Part shown: positions 46,591-56,566 of the stretch, in pieces | Layout of the letters: every line of letters starts with the position of its first letter | Numbering within the stretch: the stretch's first letter is position 1 | Origin: Mediterraneibacter butyricigenes | GTDB taxonomy: Bacteria > Bacillota > Clostridia > Lachnospirales > Lachnospiraceae | Direction of reading: 5' to 3' | Assembly: GCF_003574295.1 (NCBI RefSeq) | Contig: NZ_BHGK01000001.1 | Coordinates: forward strand, 558,001-622,000 | DNA: 64,000 nucleotides | Program-made: the position numbers and the translations under genes | The notes under the pieces: generated by a model | What the model was told of the DNA's origin: nothing | Database searches by the model: none | What the model saw: only the letters and a program-made list of their open reading frames with translations

Positions 46591-48285
46591 TTATTCTACG
46601 CTGTATAATTTTGCAAGGATATCTTCCTTGATCTCTGCCACTTCATTTAACGCAGCTTCTTCTGATGCTCCTTTTACATAGATATACAGCTTGATCTTCG
46701 GCTCTGTTCCGGAAGGACGCACGGAGAACCAACTCTCATCTTCCAGAATGTATTTCAGAACATTGGATTTGTCAATATCCTGATATCCGTCTTTATAATC
46801 GATCACTTCTTTTACCGCAACTTTTCCGAATTCTTTCGGGGAATCTGCGCGGAGCGCTTCCATCATTCTTGAAATTCTGGCTGCACCTGCCATACCTTCC
46901 AGCACGATAGATACCTGATCTTCTTTATAATATCCGTATTTCTCATACAGATCTTCCAGTACATTTAACAGCGTCTTTCCTTTTTTCCGATAGTAAGCAG
47001 ATGCCTCGCTCAGATACATGGCTGCGCTGATTCCGTCTTTATCACGCACATCCGGGCTGATCGCATATCCGATGCTCTCTTCATAACCAAACAGATATTT
47101 CAGGTCATGTTCCTCCAGATATGGAATCTTTCCGCAAATGTTCTTAAATCCGGTCAGTGTCTCAAACATCTTTACTCCATAAGCTTTACAGATTGCGGTT
47201 CCCATCTCACCCGTTACAATGGATTTGACCATCGCACCATTTGCAGGCAGCTTTCCGGTCTCGTCCAGACTTTCCAGAATATAGTTGATCAGGAGAACTC
47301 CCGTCTGGTTTCCGTTTAACGCAGTATAACCACCCTCGTTATTCTTCACCTCTACCGCAAGGCGGTCACTGTCCGGATCTGTTGCGATCAGGATATCTGC
47401 TCCTACGGATAACCCCAGTTTCTCTGCCAGTTTAAACGCTTTGGTATCTTCCGGATTCGGATACCCTACCGATGTAAAATCCGGATCCGGGTCTTTCTGC
47501 TCCGGTACGATATGCACATTGGTAAATCCGCGCTCTTTCAGAATTGTGCGCACCGGAATGCTTCCGGCTCCATTTAACGGGGTATAAACGATCGGAATGT
47601 CCTTGTCCAGCTCTTCTCCATCACGAAGAGATAAAGACTTCACCAGATCCAGGTAACTTCTGTCCATTTCATCAGACAATACTTCAATCAGACCTTTCTC
47701 CACGCCTTCTTCAAAGTCCATCCTGGTCACGCCGCCAAAATAGTCCACCTGATTGATCTTTGCGAGCATCTGATCAGCGATTTCTTCCATCACCTGTGCT
47801 CCGCTCTCCCAGTATACTTTATATCCATTGTATTCCTTCGGATTGTGGCTGGCTGTAATGTTGATTCCGGAAGCTGCATGCAGTTTTCGGATGGTAAATG
47901 CCAGTTCCGGAGTCGGTCTGAGGTCCGGGAATGTAAACACTTTGATTCCGTTTGCAGCCATGATCTCTGCCACCAGTCTGGAAAATTCTTTTGAAAAATG
48001 ACGACAGTCGTGAGCGATCACCAAACCACGCTCCTTATATTCCTTTCCCTGTTCTTTGATAAAATCAGCGATTCCCTGTGTGGCTCTTCCTACCACAATT
48101 TCATTCATGCAGTTGCAGCCCACACCAATTTTTCCACGAAGTCCGGCTGTTCCAAAGGTAATTTCCTTCCCAAAACGTTCCGTGATCTCCTCTTCGTTTC
48201 CCTCGATTTCATCCAGTTGTGCTCTCAGATTCTCATACCCTTCCAGCTTGTCTTTCCATTCCTGATACACCTTCATTGCATCCAT
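46591..48285 (-). CDS. Phosphoglucomutase/phosphomannomutase (alpha-D-phosphohexomutase)
   Basis: Interconverts glucose 1- and 6-phosphate, linking glycolysis to polysaccharide precursors. The 564-residue enzyme is of the PgcA type. It has the catalytic phosphoserine loop INITASHNPKEYNGYKVYW, metal-binding ATDPDSDRLAVEV, sugar-binding FGYEESIGYA and phosphate-binding VRPSGTEPKIKLY. GGAGAAG precedes the ATG. It ends a minus-strand run uvrC-hprK-glk-pgm, with only 27 bases after the glucokinase gene, a sensible pairing for glucose use. Confidence 0.95.
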   Translation of the reverse strand: MDAMKVYQEWKDKLEGYENLRAQLDEIEGNEEEITERFGKEITFGTAGLRGKIGVGCNCMNEIVVGRATQGIADFIKEQGKEYKERGLVIAHDCRHFSKEFSRLVAEIMAANGIKVFTFPDLRPTPELAFTIRKLHAASGINITASHNPKEYNGYKVYWESGAQVMEEIADQMLAKINQVDYFGGVTRMDFEEGVEKGLIEVLSDEMDRSYLDLVKSLSLRDGEELDKDIPIVYTPLNGAGSIPVRTILKERGFTNVHIVPEQKDPDPDFTSVGYPNPEDTKAFKLAEKLGLSVGADILIATDPDSDRLAVEVKNNEGGYTALNGNQTGVLLINYILESLDETGKLPANGAMVKSIVTGEMGTAICKAYGVKMFETLTGFKNICGKIPYLEEHDLKYLFGYEESIGYAISPDVRDKDGISAAMYLSEASAYYRKKGKTLLNVLEDLYEKYGYYKEDQVSIVLEGMAGAARISRMMEALRADSPKEFGKVAVKEVIDYKDGYQDIDKSNVLKYILEDESWFSVRPSGTEPKIKLYIYVKGASEEAALNEVAEIKEDILAKLYSVE

Positions 48286-48312
48286 GTTTTCTTCTCCATT
48301 CTGTTCTATTTT

Positions 48313-49431
48313 TTATTCTGTTATGTCTCTCTTTCTTTCCGTTATCCGATGTTCCGCTTCTGTTTTCTTTTTATATTTTTCCGTGATTTCCTGTGTAATC
48401 TGTTCCCGTGTCTTTTCGCCGGATGCCATCGCTCTTAAATTTTTATAGCAATCGGGGGATAATGTCATATTTTCTACCGCCATAGTTGCCGCAACTTGTT
48501 CTATCATTTTTTCCTGCTTTGCATCCAGTTCCTGCAACATCAGTTTGGCTGCGCCATAGATCCCGGCATCATTTCCCAGGGATGCAATGGCAAACCGTAC
48601 ATTTTTCGCTTTTTGAAATGCATGCTCCCGGTACGGTCCCCGGATATAATCCAACAAGATGTCTCCTGCTTTCGACACACCTCCACCGATCACGATTACC
48701 GACGGGTCGGTCACCGCTGTGACCATCGATAGCCCGGTTCCCAGATAACGACCAAATTCTTCGGCGATCTCCTCACAGAGGGCATCCCCCGCCTTTACAC
48801 CGTCAAAGACATCTTTCGCCGTAAGTTCGGTTCCCAGCTTCCTCCTGGCCAACCTGGCAATTCCGGTAGCGGAAGCGTATTGTTCCAGACAGCCATGATT
48901 TCCACAACCGCAGGTTTCCTGTTCCAGAGGGTTCATACAGATGTGTCCGATTTCTCCTGCCGCTCCGTTGGACCCGGTTGCAGGAACTCCGTCCACGATC
49001 AGTCCGCCTCCCACGCCGGTTCCAAGTGTCACCATCAGAAGATTCTTTTCCTGATTGCCGGCACCTTTCCACATCTCCCCCAACGCTGCCAGATTGGCAT
49101 CATTTCCCACTATGGTACGGATTCCGGTGCGTTGTTCCATCTCTTTTTTTACTTCTTTATATTTCCAGCCCAGATTCACAGTATTCTCCACAATCCCGTC
49201 TGCCCTTACCGGAGCCGGCACACCGATTCCCATTCCAAGAACCTGTTGCAGATCAATGTTCTCCTCTTTCAGAAATCCGGACAAAGATTCACTGATATCC
49301 GGAAGAATCTCAGCACCTTCTTGTTCTGTTCTTGAGTGGATCTCCCATTTCTTCAACAGATTTCCCTTTCGGTCCAACAGTCCGATCTTCACCGAAGTCC
49401 CTCCGATATCGATTCCAAAACAATATTGCAT
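48313..49431 (-). CDS. ROK-family glucokinase with VbhA-antitoxin-like C-terminal tail
   Basis: Phosphorylates glucose with ATP. ROK features: GIDIGGTSVKIGLLD phosphate loop, catalytic Asp in VGNDANLAALGE, and the zinc motif CGCGNHGCLEQ. The ROK part ends near residue 305 (GAAKLMLQEL), but the protein runs on to 372. The extra segment, MAVENMTLSPDCYKNLRA then MASGEKTREQITQEITEKY, looks like the small VbhA-type antitoxin motif, then a charged end. The linker is short and in frame, so it is a fused tail rather than a separate gene. RBS GGGAGAG. Lies between hprK and the phosphoglucomutase gene. Confidence 0.92.
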   Translation of the reverse strand: MQYCFGIDIGGTSVKIGLLDRKGNLLKKWEIHSRTEQEGAEILPDISESLSGFLKEENIDLQQVLGMGIGVPAPVRADGIVENTVNLGWKYKEVKKEMEQRTGIRTIVGNDANLAALGEMWKGAGNQEKNLLMVTLGTGVGGGLIVDGVPATGSNGAAGEIGHICMNPLEQETCGCGNHGCLEQYASATGIARLARRKLGTELTAKDVFDGVKAGDALCEEIAEEFGRYLGTGLSMVTAVTDPSVIVIGGGVSKAGDILLDYIRGPYREHAFQKAKNVRFAIASLGNDAGIYGAAKLMLQELDAKQEKMIEQVAATMAVENMTLSPDCYKNLRAMASGEKTREQITQEITEKYKKKTEAEHRITERKRDITE

Positions 49432-49444
49432 GATCGCTCTCCCT

Positions 49445-50371
49445 TTATCTTCTGGTCAAATTTTCCTGTACTCGACGATACAGCTCCTGCGCAGCATTGT
49501 ATCCCATCTGTTTCTGACGGAAGTTGACTGCGGCACATTCCACGATAATGGACAGATTTCGTCCCGGACGTACCGGCAGACAATGGCAAATTACACGGTT
49601 ACCCAGGAATTCCGTATATTCTTCTTCCAGTCCCAGTCTGTCGTATTCCTTTTCCTTGTTCCAGTCTTCCAGCGTCATCACCATATCGATGGTCTGAGTC
49701 TCTTTTACGCTCTGTACACCGAACAGGGATTTCACATCGATAATTCCGATTCCGCGAAGTTCAATAAAATGTCTGGTGATTTCCGGAGCACTTCCGACCA
49801 GAGTATCATGACTGACTTTCCGAATCTCGACCACATCATCGGAAACCAGACGATGTCCTCTCTTTACCAGTTCCAGTGCCATCTCACTCTTACCGATTCC
49901 GCTTTCTCCCATAATCAGCACACCTACACCGCGTACATCCACCAATACGCCATGGATCGAAATACAGGGTGCCAGCTTCACATTCAGCCAGCGGATCAGT
50001 TCTGCCATAAATGCGGAAGTTTCCTGTTCGGACTGAAATACCGGAATCTGATATTTTCTGGCTACTTCCAAAAGTTTTTCTTCCGGCTGAAGATTCCGAC
50101 AGAAAATCAGGCATGGTATCTTATAGGAAAATAATTCCTCGTAGATCTTTTCCTTTCTTTCAACTTCCAGAGTTTCCAGAAATGTATGTTCCACATATCC
50201 AATGATTTGTACACGTTCTGCATCAAAATGATCAAAAAATCCAGAAAGCTGCAGCGCCGGCCTGTTAATATCCGGGACTTCTACCTTTTTCCCCTCCATC
50301 TCAATTTCCGGGGTCAGATTTTTCAGATCCATTTTTTCTACGATTTCTTTAATCTCTACTCCTTTTTCCAT
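49445..50371 (-). CDS. hprK: HPr kinase/phosphorylase
   Basis: Phosphorylates and dephosphorylates the regulatory serine of HPr (gene at 1420-1692) in step with fructose-1,6-bisphosphate, the key switch of catabolite repression. The 308-residue protein has Walker A GESGIGKSEMALEL, the catalytic His in RGHRLVSDDVVEI, and the C-terminal signature RGIGIIDVKSLFG. The start at 50371 uses AAAGGAGCGCCT; an ATG six codons earlier is possible. 13 bases separate it from the glucokinase gene downstream. Confidence 0.96.
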   Translation of the reverse strand: MEKGVEIKEIVEKMDLKNLTPEIEMEGKKVEVPDINRPALQLSGFFDHFDAERVQIIGYVEHTFLETLEVERKEKIYEELFSYKIPCLIFCRNLQPEEKLLEVARKYQIPVFQSEQETSAFMAELIRWLNVKLAPCISIHGVLVDVRGVGVLIMGESGIGKSEMALELVKRGHRLVSDDVVEIRKVSHDTLVGSAPEITRHFIELRGIGIIDVKSLFGVQSVKETQTIDMVMTLEDWNKEKEYDRLGLEEEYTEFLGNRVICHCLPVRPGRNLSIIVECAAVNFRQKQMGYNAAQELYRRVQENLTRR

Positions 50372-50410
50372 AGGCGCTCCTTTTCTCATGCATAGTTTGT
50401 CTATATTATA

Positions 50411-52282
50411 TCACCGGTGAAAAAAATTGTACACGCTTCGGGCTGCTTTTTCGTTCATACTCGGCAATTCCATCAACTGCTCTTCCGTCGCATTTTTTAT
50501 CTCATCAAGACTTTGAAAATGGCGCATCAGATCCTTTCTTCTCGCAGGACCGATTTCCGGAATATCATCCAGGATCGAATGAACCTGTCCCTTCCCCCGA
50601 AGCTGCCTGTGATATTCAATCGCAAATCGATGGGCTTCATCCTGTATCCTTGTGATCAGACGGAATCCTTCGCTTGTCCGGTCGATCGGGATTTCCCGAT
50701 TCTCGTAATACAGCCCTCTGGTACGGTGATGATCATCCTTTACCATGCCGCAAACCGGAATGTTCAGGTGAAGCTCTGATAACACTTCCAGTGCTACATT
50801 CACCTGACCTTTTCCGCCATCCATCAGGATCAGATCCGGAAATTTGGTAAACCGACCGGAGCCCTCTGACTGTGCCTGATAATTTCGTCTCTCTTCCAGG
50901 CCGTGAGTAAATCTTCTGGTCAACACTTCTTTCATACTTCCGTAATCATCCGGTCCCTGAATCCCCTTGATCCTAAATTTCCGGTAATCATTTCTTTTGG
51001 GCTTTCCATGCTCATAAACCACCATGGAACCTACCGATTCAAATCCATTCGTATTGGAGATATCATACGCCTCCATTCGCTCCAGCCCGCTGATACCAAG
51101 CAACTCTTCTAGTTCTCTTACCGCTCCGGTTGTTCGCCGTTCTTCCCTTCTTAAACGCTCCTTATCTTTCGACAGGACCATCCGTGCATTGTCTGCCGCC
51201 AGTTCTACCAGTTTTTCCTTGGTTCCTTTCTGCGGAACCCGTATCTCTACCTTCCCGCCCCGTTTTGCACTCAGCCATTCCTTCAGAACCTGCACATCTT
51301 CCAGTTCTTCCGACAACATCAGCTCTCCCGGAATAAATGGCGTACCTGCATAATATTGCTTGATAAAACTGTCCAGAATCTCCGCTTTCGTCTCTCCCGG
51401 CGCCGTACGCAGATAAAAATGATCACGACCGATCATCCGTCCCCCCCGGATAAAGAACACCTGAACCACCGCATCCGAGCCCTCTTCTGCCATCGCAAGG
51501 ACATCCCGGTCTTCCCCGCTGGAGTCTGTGATCTTCTGTTTCTGTGCTACTTTCTTTACACTGTTTAAAAGTTCCCGGTATTCAATCGCCTTCTCAAATT
51601 CCAGGTTTTCTGCGGCCTGGTTCATTTTCTCTTCCAGTTCATCCAGAATCAGTTCATAATGTCCATTCAGGAACTGCAGAACCTTCGCCACAGATTTTCC
51701 GTATTCTTCTTTTGAAACATGTCCCTGACAGGGGCCGTCACACTGGTGGATATGATAGTTTAAGCAAGCGCGATCCTTACCGATATCCTTCGGAAGATTC
51801 CGGTTACAGCTCCGGATATGATAAAGTTTATGGATCAGATCAATGGTATCTCTGACCGCCTGTGCACTGGTATAGGGGCCGAAATATTTCGCTTTATCTT
51901 TCAGAATCCTCCGTGCCAGAAGTACGCGCGGGAACTCCTCATTGGTCGTCACCTTGATAAACGGATAGGTCTTATCATCCATCAACATGGTATTATACTT
52001 CGGATGATGTTCCTTGATCAGATTACATTCCAGAACCAGTGCCTCCAGTTCTGAATCCGTCACAATATACTCGAATCTCCGAATATGTGTGACCATCTGC
52101 TCAATCTTAACCCCTTTATTTCTGCTGCTCTGAAAATATTGGCGCACCCGATTCTTCAGACTGATGGCCTTTCCCACATAAATAATGTGGTCTTTCTCAT
52201 CATGCATGATATAAACGCCCGGTCTTGCCGGTAGTTTTTTCAGTTCTTCTTCTATATTAAAATGAAAAGATTCCTGTTCCAT
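50411..52282 (-). CDS. uvrC: Excinuclease ABC subunit C
   Basis: Makes both incisions in nucleotide excision repair. The 623-residue protein has the N-terminal GIY-YIG nuclease ([18 protein letters not shown]), a UVR domain that contacts UvrB ([16 protein letters not shown]), the RNase H-like C-terminal nuclease ([22 protein letters not shown]) and a helix-hairpin-helix end ([13 protein letters not shown]). GAGGGAAACG precedes the ATG. With uvrA and uvrB at 9.7-14.7 kb, the complete system lies in this window. Confidence 0.96.
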   Translation of the reverse strand: MEQESFHFNIEEELKKLPARPGVYIMHDEKDHIIYVGKAISLKNRVRQYFQSSRNKGVKIEQMVTHIRRFEYIVTDSELEALVLECNLIKEHHPKYNTMLMDDKTYPFIKVTTNEEFPRVLLARRILKDKAKYFGPYTSAQAVRDTIDLIHKLYHIRSCNRNLPKDIGKDRACLNYHIHQCDGPCQGHVSKEEYGKSVAKVLQFLNGHYELILDELEEKMNQAAENLEFEKAIEYRELLNSVKKVAQKQKITDSSGEDRDVLAMAEEGSDAVVQVFFIRGGRMIGRDHFYLRTAPGETKAEILDSFIKQYYAGTPFIPGELMLSEELEDVQVLKEWLSAKRGGKVEIRVPQKGTKEKLVELAADNARMVLSKDKERLRREERRTTGAVRELEELLGISGLERMEAYDISNTNGFESVGSMVVYEHGKPKRNDYRKFRIKGIQGPDDYGSMKEVLTRRFTHGLEERRNYQAQSEGSGRFTKFPDLILMDGGKGQVNVALEVLSELHLNIPVCGMVKDDHHRTRGLYYENREIPIDRTSEGFRLITRIQDEAHRFAIEYHRQLRGKGQVHSILDDIPEIGPARRKDLMRHFQSLDEIKNATEEQLMELPSMNEKAARSVYNFFHR

Positions 52283-52310
52283 CGTTTCCCTCTTTTCTCA
52301 GAATGACTCA

Positions 52311-52339
52311 CCGGAAATGCCATTCGACGCATTCCGGGA
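52311..52339 (-). repeat. Palindromic intergenic repeat, family B copy 2
   Basis: Reads CCGGAAATGC ... GCATTCCGGGA; its reverse complement matches 18437-18465 at about 25 of 30 positions. It lies between uvrC and the ftsH terminator. Confidence 0.6.
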
Positions 52340-52394
52340 CTGTGAGCGACTTCCAATGTCTTAAGCCAACTCAGACTTTGGCTCGTCACAGACA

Positions 52395-52428
52395 AGAAAA
52401 GCCCGTCTTTCGCAGAAGACAGACTTTT
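52395..52428 (-). terminator. Intrinsic terminator after ftsH
   Basis: On the minus strand AAAAGTCTGTCTT pairs with AAGACGGGCTTTT with two mismatches, then T-rich sequence. Confidence 0.7.
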
Positions 52429-52454
52429 CTGTATTTCTTTGTCTCTTATTTCTT

Positions 52455-54746
52455 TTATTTCACCAACGTATAACGGTTTCTGCTGGGTGGATCTTTCGGA
52501 TTATTCTGGGAATCATCCTTTGAATTATCCTCTGAATCTTCCCCCGGATCGTTTTCCGAACGATCCACTGAAGTTCCGTTTTCTTCCACCGTTGTCTCAG
52601 ATCCGGGCGCTATCGCTGTGCTTTCTCCCATCGCATTTCCGAATCCGGCTGCATCTTCTTCCTTGTTGCCAGCCTCAGAATTTTCCTCAGCTTTTCTCTT
52701 TGCTTCCAGCTCTTCCTTTCTCTGGTTCTCCAGCTTATCCGCTTCTTTTGCCTCTTCCAGTTCAATTCCCTGGATCACCGGCTCTTCCTTCATAAGAATC
52801 CGGCTTCCCTTTTCTTCGGAGATCTCATTCTTTTCCGGTTCCGGGATTCCTTCCACTCTGCGGAAAATCTTCATAAATTCTTTGCCGGTAATGGTCTCAC
52901 GCTCGATCAAGAAGGCTGCGATCTCATCCAGCGTCTGACGATGTTCAGTCAGAAGTTGTTTGGCGTGTTCATAAGCTTCCTTTAACATCCGCATCACTTC
53001 GGCATCGATCTCACTGGCTGTCGCCTCTCCACAGTTCATCACCGGTCTTCCGTCCAAGTAACGATGCTGTACCGATTCCAGTCCGACCAATCCAAACTTC
53101 TCGGACATTCCATATTGTGTAATCATGGCACGGGCAATCTTGGTTGCCTGTTCAATATCATTAGACGCTCCGGTTGTCACCGTCTCGAAGACGATTTCTT
53201 CTGCTGCACGGCCTGCCAGTGCTCCCACCAACATTGCTTCTAATTCTTTCCTGGTATTTAAGAATTTTTCTTCTTCCGGAGTCTGCATCACATAACCGAG
53301 GGCTCCCATCGTACGTGGTACAATGGTAATCTTCTGTACCGGTTCTGCATCCTTTTGCAATGCGGATACCAGTGCATGTCCCACTTCGTGGTAAGACACG
53401 ATCTGACGCTCTTCCTTGCTCATGATCCGGTCTTTCTTTTCTTTTCCAACCAGAACCACTTCCACCGCCTCAAACAGATCCGACTGGCTGACCACCTGAC
53501 GTCCGTTCTTTACGGCATTGATGGCTGCCTCATTGATCATATTGGCAAGATCGGATCCTACGGCTCCTGATGTGGCAAGCGCGATTGCTTCCAGATCCAC
53601 CGTCTCGTCCATCTTCACATCTTTGGAATGAACTTTCAGGGTATCAATTCTTCCCTTCAGATCCGGTTTATCGACGATAATTCTCCGGTCAAATCTTCCC
53701 GGTCTTAACAAAGCCGGATCCAGTACTTCCGGACGGTTGGTCGCTGCCAGTAACAGCAAACCTTTGTTGGTATCAAATCCATCCATCTCTGCCAGCAACT
53801 GGTTCAGAGTCTGTTCTCTCTCGTCATTGCTTCCCATGGCATTGTCACGGCTCTTACCAATGGCATCAATCTCATCGATAAAGACGATACAAGGTGCCAT
53901 GGACTGGGCCTGTTTAAACAGATCACGGACACGGGACGCTCCTACACCTACGTACATTTCCACAAAGGCTGAACCTGAAAGGGAGAAAAACGGCACCTGC
54001 GCTTCTCCTGCCACCGCCTTTGCCAGTAACGTTTTACCGGTACCCGGAGGCCCTACCAGGAGTGCTCCTTTCGGAAGCTTGGCTCCGATCCCCGTATATT
54101 TTCCCGGATTGTGCAGGAAATCCACCACTTCCTGAAGCGACTCTTTCGCCTCATCCTGTCCTGCTACATCCTGGAAGGTCACGCCGGTCTTCTTTTCCAC
54201 ATAGACCTTAGCGTTGCTCTTTCCGATCCCCATCATTCCGCCGCCTTTTGACATCCGGCGCATGACATAATTGATCACGATCACAAACAGTACGATCGGA
54301 AGAATCACCGTCACAAACATATCAAACAGCATCGACTGCGTCGTATCCGGGATCTCCTGTTCAAATTCCACTCCGGCATCGTAAAGCTTCTGGGACAGGG
54401 TATCATCCTGTACCACACCGGTATAATAATCTGGTTGCTTTTCATTCTTGTCCTGTTCATCAGAAGACACACTGTTCAACACTGAATCCAGAATACTCTG
54501 ACTGGTCTCCGCTTTCTTTGCATCTTTGGATGTAATGTAGATCTTGGAAGTACCGATGGTAACTTTCTCCACCGACCCTTTCTCCACCATTTTCAGAAAT
54601 TTATTATATGAAATCTCCTTGGGTGTTGTATCCTGCATCATCGAATACATCCCCAGCACCAGAAACGCGGCCATCAGTGTGGTGACCAGAATAATATGGA
54701 AGCTCTGCCGGTTCTGGTTCTTTTTGTTGTTGTCCTGATTATTCAT
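52455..54746 (-). CDS. ftsH: ATP-dependent zinc metalloprotease FtsH
   Basis: Membrane AAA+ protease for membrane-protein quality control. The 763-residue product has two membrane helices (about 16-36 and 135-160) around an extracytoplasmic loop, AAA domain with Walker [14 protein letters not shown] and SRH RPGRFDRRI, and the zinc site HEVGHALV with the distal acidic ligand. It is about 120 residues longer than usual because of an acidic, Ser/Asn-rich tail after residue 640 with no recognised domain. Stand-alone gene with its own terminator. Confidence 0.96.
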   Translation of the reverse strand: MNNQDNNKKNQNRQSFHIILVTTLMAAFLVLGMYSMMQDTTPKEISYNKFLKMVEKGSVEKVTIGTSKIYITSKDAKKAETSQSILDSVLNSVSSDEQDKNEKQPDYYTGVVQDDTLSQKLYDAGVEFEQEIPDTTQSMLFDMFVTVILPIVLFVIVINYVMRRMSKGGGMMGIGKSNAKVYVEKKTGVTFQDVAGQDEAKESLQEVVDFLHNPGKYTGIGAKLPKGALLVGPPGTGKTLLAKAVAGEAQVPFFSLSGSAFVEMYVGVGASRVRDLFKQAQSMAPCIVFIDEIDAIGKSRDNAMGSNDEREQTLNQLLAEMDGFDTNKGLLLLAATNRPEVLDPALLRPGRFDRRIIVDKPDLKGRIDTLKVHSKDVKMDETVDLEAIALATSGAVGSDLANMINEAAINAVKNGRQVVSQSDLFEAVEVVLVGKEKKDRIMSKEERQIVSYHEVGHALVSALQKDAEPVQKITIVPRTMGALGYVMQTPEEEKFLNTRKELEAMLVGALAGRAAEEIVFETVTTGASNDIEQATKIARAMITQYGMSEKFGLVGLESVQHRYLDGRPVMNCGEATASEIDAEVMRMLKEAYEHAKQLLTEHRQTLDEIAAFLIERETITGKEFMKIFRRVEGIPEPEKNEISEEKGSRILMKEEPVIQGIELEEAKEADKLENQRKEELEAKRKAEENSEAGNKEEDAAGFGNAMGESTAIAPGSETTVEENGTSVDRSENDPGEDSEDNSKDDSQNNPKDPPSRNRYTLVK

Positions 54747-54889
54747 CTTCTCCTCCTATGTCTCTGATACATCTTCCGGATTTTCAAATGAATCTTCTGT
54801 TGAAAATGTCAAATGAAACGATCAGAAAACGTATCATTATTATTATAAGTAGCCGCCTGTTAGAAATCAACTAAAAGATTATGAAAATA

Positions 54890-54918
54890 TTGTAAACCGG
54901 GACGATTCTATGTATACT
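54890..54918 (+). promoter_or_regulatory. Promoter of the DUF1846 gene
   Basis: TTGTAA and TATACT are separated by exactly 17 bases; the expected start leaves a leader of about 70 bases. Confidence 0.75.
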
Positions 54919-54994
54919 AGTAACTGTATGGATTGTCCGGATCATTTGCATATCCGGCAGAGGGAATTTACTGCAGAAGGGAAATAAAAATACA

Positions 54995-56467
54995 ATGAAA
55001 ATCGGATTTGATAACGAAAAATATCTGAACATGCAATCAGAACATATCCGGGAACGGATCAGCCATTTCGATAACAAACTTTATCTGGAATTCGGCGGAA
55101 AACTTTATGATGACTACCACGCTTCCAGAGTTCTGCCCGGTTTTGCCCCGGACAGCAAGCTTCGTATGCTCCGGCAGTTAAGCGATCAGGCAGAGATCGT
55201 CATCGTCATCAGTGCCAAAGACATCGATAAAAATAAAATCCGCGGAGATCTGGGCATCACCTATGATTCTGATGTGATCCGCCTGATGGACACCTACAAG
55301 GGATTCGGTCTCTACGTAGGAAGCGTCGTCATTACCCAGTTTTCCGGACAGGAAAGCGCACTTCTTTTCAAACAGCGTCTGGAAAATTTAGGGGTCAAAG
55401 TTTATATTCATTACAATATTCCTGGATATCCGTCCAACATTCCGCTGATCATCAGTGACGAAGGTTACGGAAAGAATGATTATATCGAAACCACAAGACC
55501 GTTGGTTGTCGTTACAGCACCGGGACCCGGAAGCGGAAAAATGGCGACCTGCCTGTCTCAGCTTTATCATGAACACAAACGTGGCATCCGCGCCGGTTAT
55601 GCCAAATTCGAAACTTTCCCGATCTGGAATCTTCCTTTGAAGCATCCGGTCAATCTGGCTTATGAAGCTGCCACCGCAGACTTAAATGATGTCAATATGA
55701 TCGACCCATTCCATCTGGAAGCTTACGGAGAAACCACCGTCAACTACAACCGTGATGTAGAGATCTTCCCGGTTCTCAACACCATGTTCGAACAGATTTA
55801 CGGAGAGAGTCCTTATAAATCCCCGACCGATATGGGGGTCAACATGGCCGGAAACTGTATCTGTGACGATGCGGTCTGCCAGGAGGCTTCCCGTCAGGAA
55901 ATCATCCGCCGCTACTATCAGGCACTGAACGACATTCTCACCGGAAAGCGTCCGGAAACTGACGCTCAAAAGATTGAGCTATTGATGAATCTGGAACACA
56001 TTTCCACAGAAGAACGCAAGGTCGTATCCGCAGCACTGGCAAGAGAAGAGGAAACCCACGGCCCTGCTGCCGCTTTGGAACTTCCGGATGGCACCATCGT
56101 AACCGGAAAGACTTCCGACCTGCTCGGTCCATCCGCTGCGATCCTGTTAAATGCAGTAAAACAACTGGCAGGAATCCCACATGAGAGCCGTGTGATCTCA
56201 CCGGAAGCCATCCGTCCGATCCAGGAACTGAAGGTCAACTATCTAAAAGGAAAGAATCCGCGTCTTCACACGGACGAAGTCCTGATTGCACTTTCCACCA
56301 GTGCTGCTCTGAATCCGGAAGCAAAGCTTGCCCTGGAGCAACTTCCAAAACTTTCCGGCTGTCAGATGCACACTTCTGTCATGCTTTCAGATGTAGACTT
56401 AAGACTCTTAAAACGACTTGGAATTCAACTGACCTGCGAAGCAAGATACGAGGGACAGGAGAAGTAA
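54995..56467 (+). CDS. DUF1846 domain protein
   Basis: A 490-residue protein of the DUF1846 family, which is widespread in Firmicutes, has no settled function, and contains a Rossmann-like N-terminal part. Seen here: MKIGFDNEKYLNMQSEHIRE, the phosphate-loop-like TAPGPGSGKMATCLSQLY segment near residue 170, and the MGVNMAGNCICDDAVCQEA stretch. Full length, no membrane segments. It has a good promoter and its own terminator, so it is a single-gene unit. The P-loop-like segment suggests nucleotide or phosphate binding, which is inference. Confidence 0.9.
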   Translation: MKIGFDNEKYLNMQSEHIRERISHFDNKLYLEFGGKLYDDYHASRVLPGFAPDSKLRMLRQLSDQAEIVIVISAKDIDKNKIRGDLGITYDSDVIRLMDTYKGFGLYVGSVVITQFSGQESALLFKQRLENLGVKVYIHYNIPGYPSNIPLIISDEGYGKNDYIETTRPLVVVTAPGPGSGKMATCLSQLYHEHKRGIRAGYAKFETFPIWNLPLKHPVNLAYEAATADLNDVNMIDPFHLEAYGETTVNYNRDVEIFPVLNTMFEQIYGESPYKSPTDMGVNMAGNCICDDAVCQEASRQEIIRRYYQALNDILTGKRPETDAQKIELLMNLEHISTEERKVVSAALAREEETHGPAAALELPDGTIVTGKTSDLLGPSAAILLNAVKQLAGIPHESRVISPEAIRPIQELKVNYLKGKNPRLHTDEVLIALSTSAALNPEAKLALEQLPKLSGCQMHTSVMLSDVDLRLLKRLGIQLTCEARYEGQEK

Positions 56468-56473
56468 GGTATC

Positions 56474-56521
56474 AAAAAAGAAACGGGAAAGCGATTTTAA
56501 TCAACTTTTCCGTTTCTTTTT
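56474..56521. terminator. Bidirectional terminator between DUF1846 gene and pyrG
   Basis: AAAAGAAACGGGAAAG pairs with CTTTTCCGTTTCTTTT (one wobble), with A and T tracts outside. Confidence 0.85.
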
Positions 56522-56566
56522 ATATCAAAATATGAGAGTTATAGGAATACAACTTTAACTCACGTT

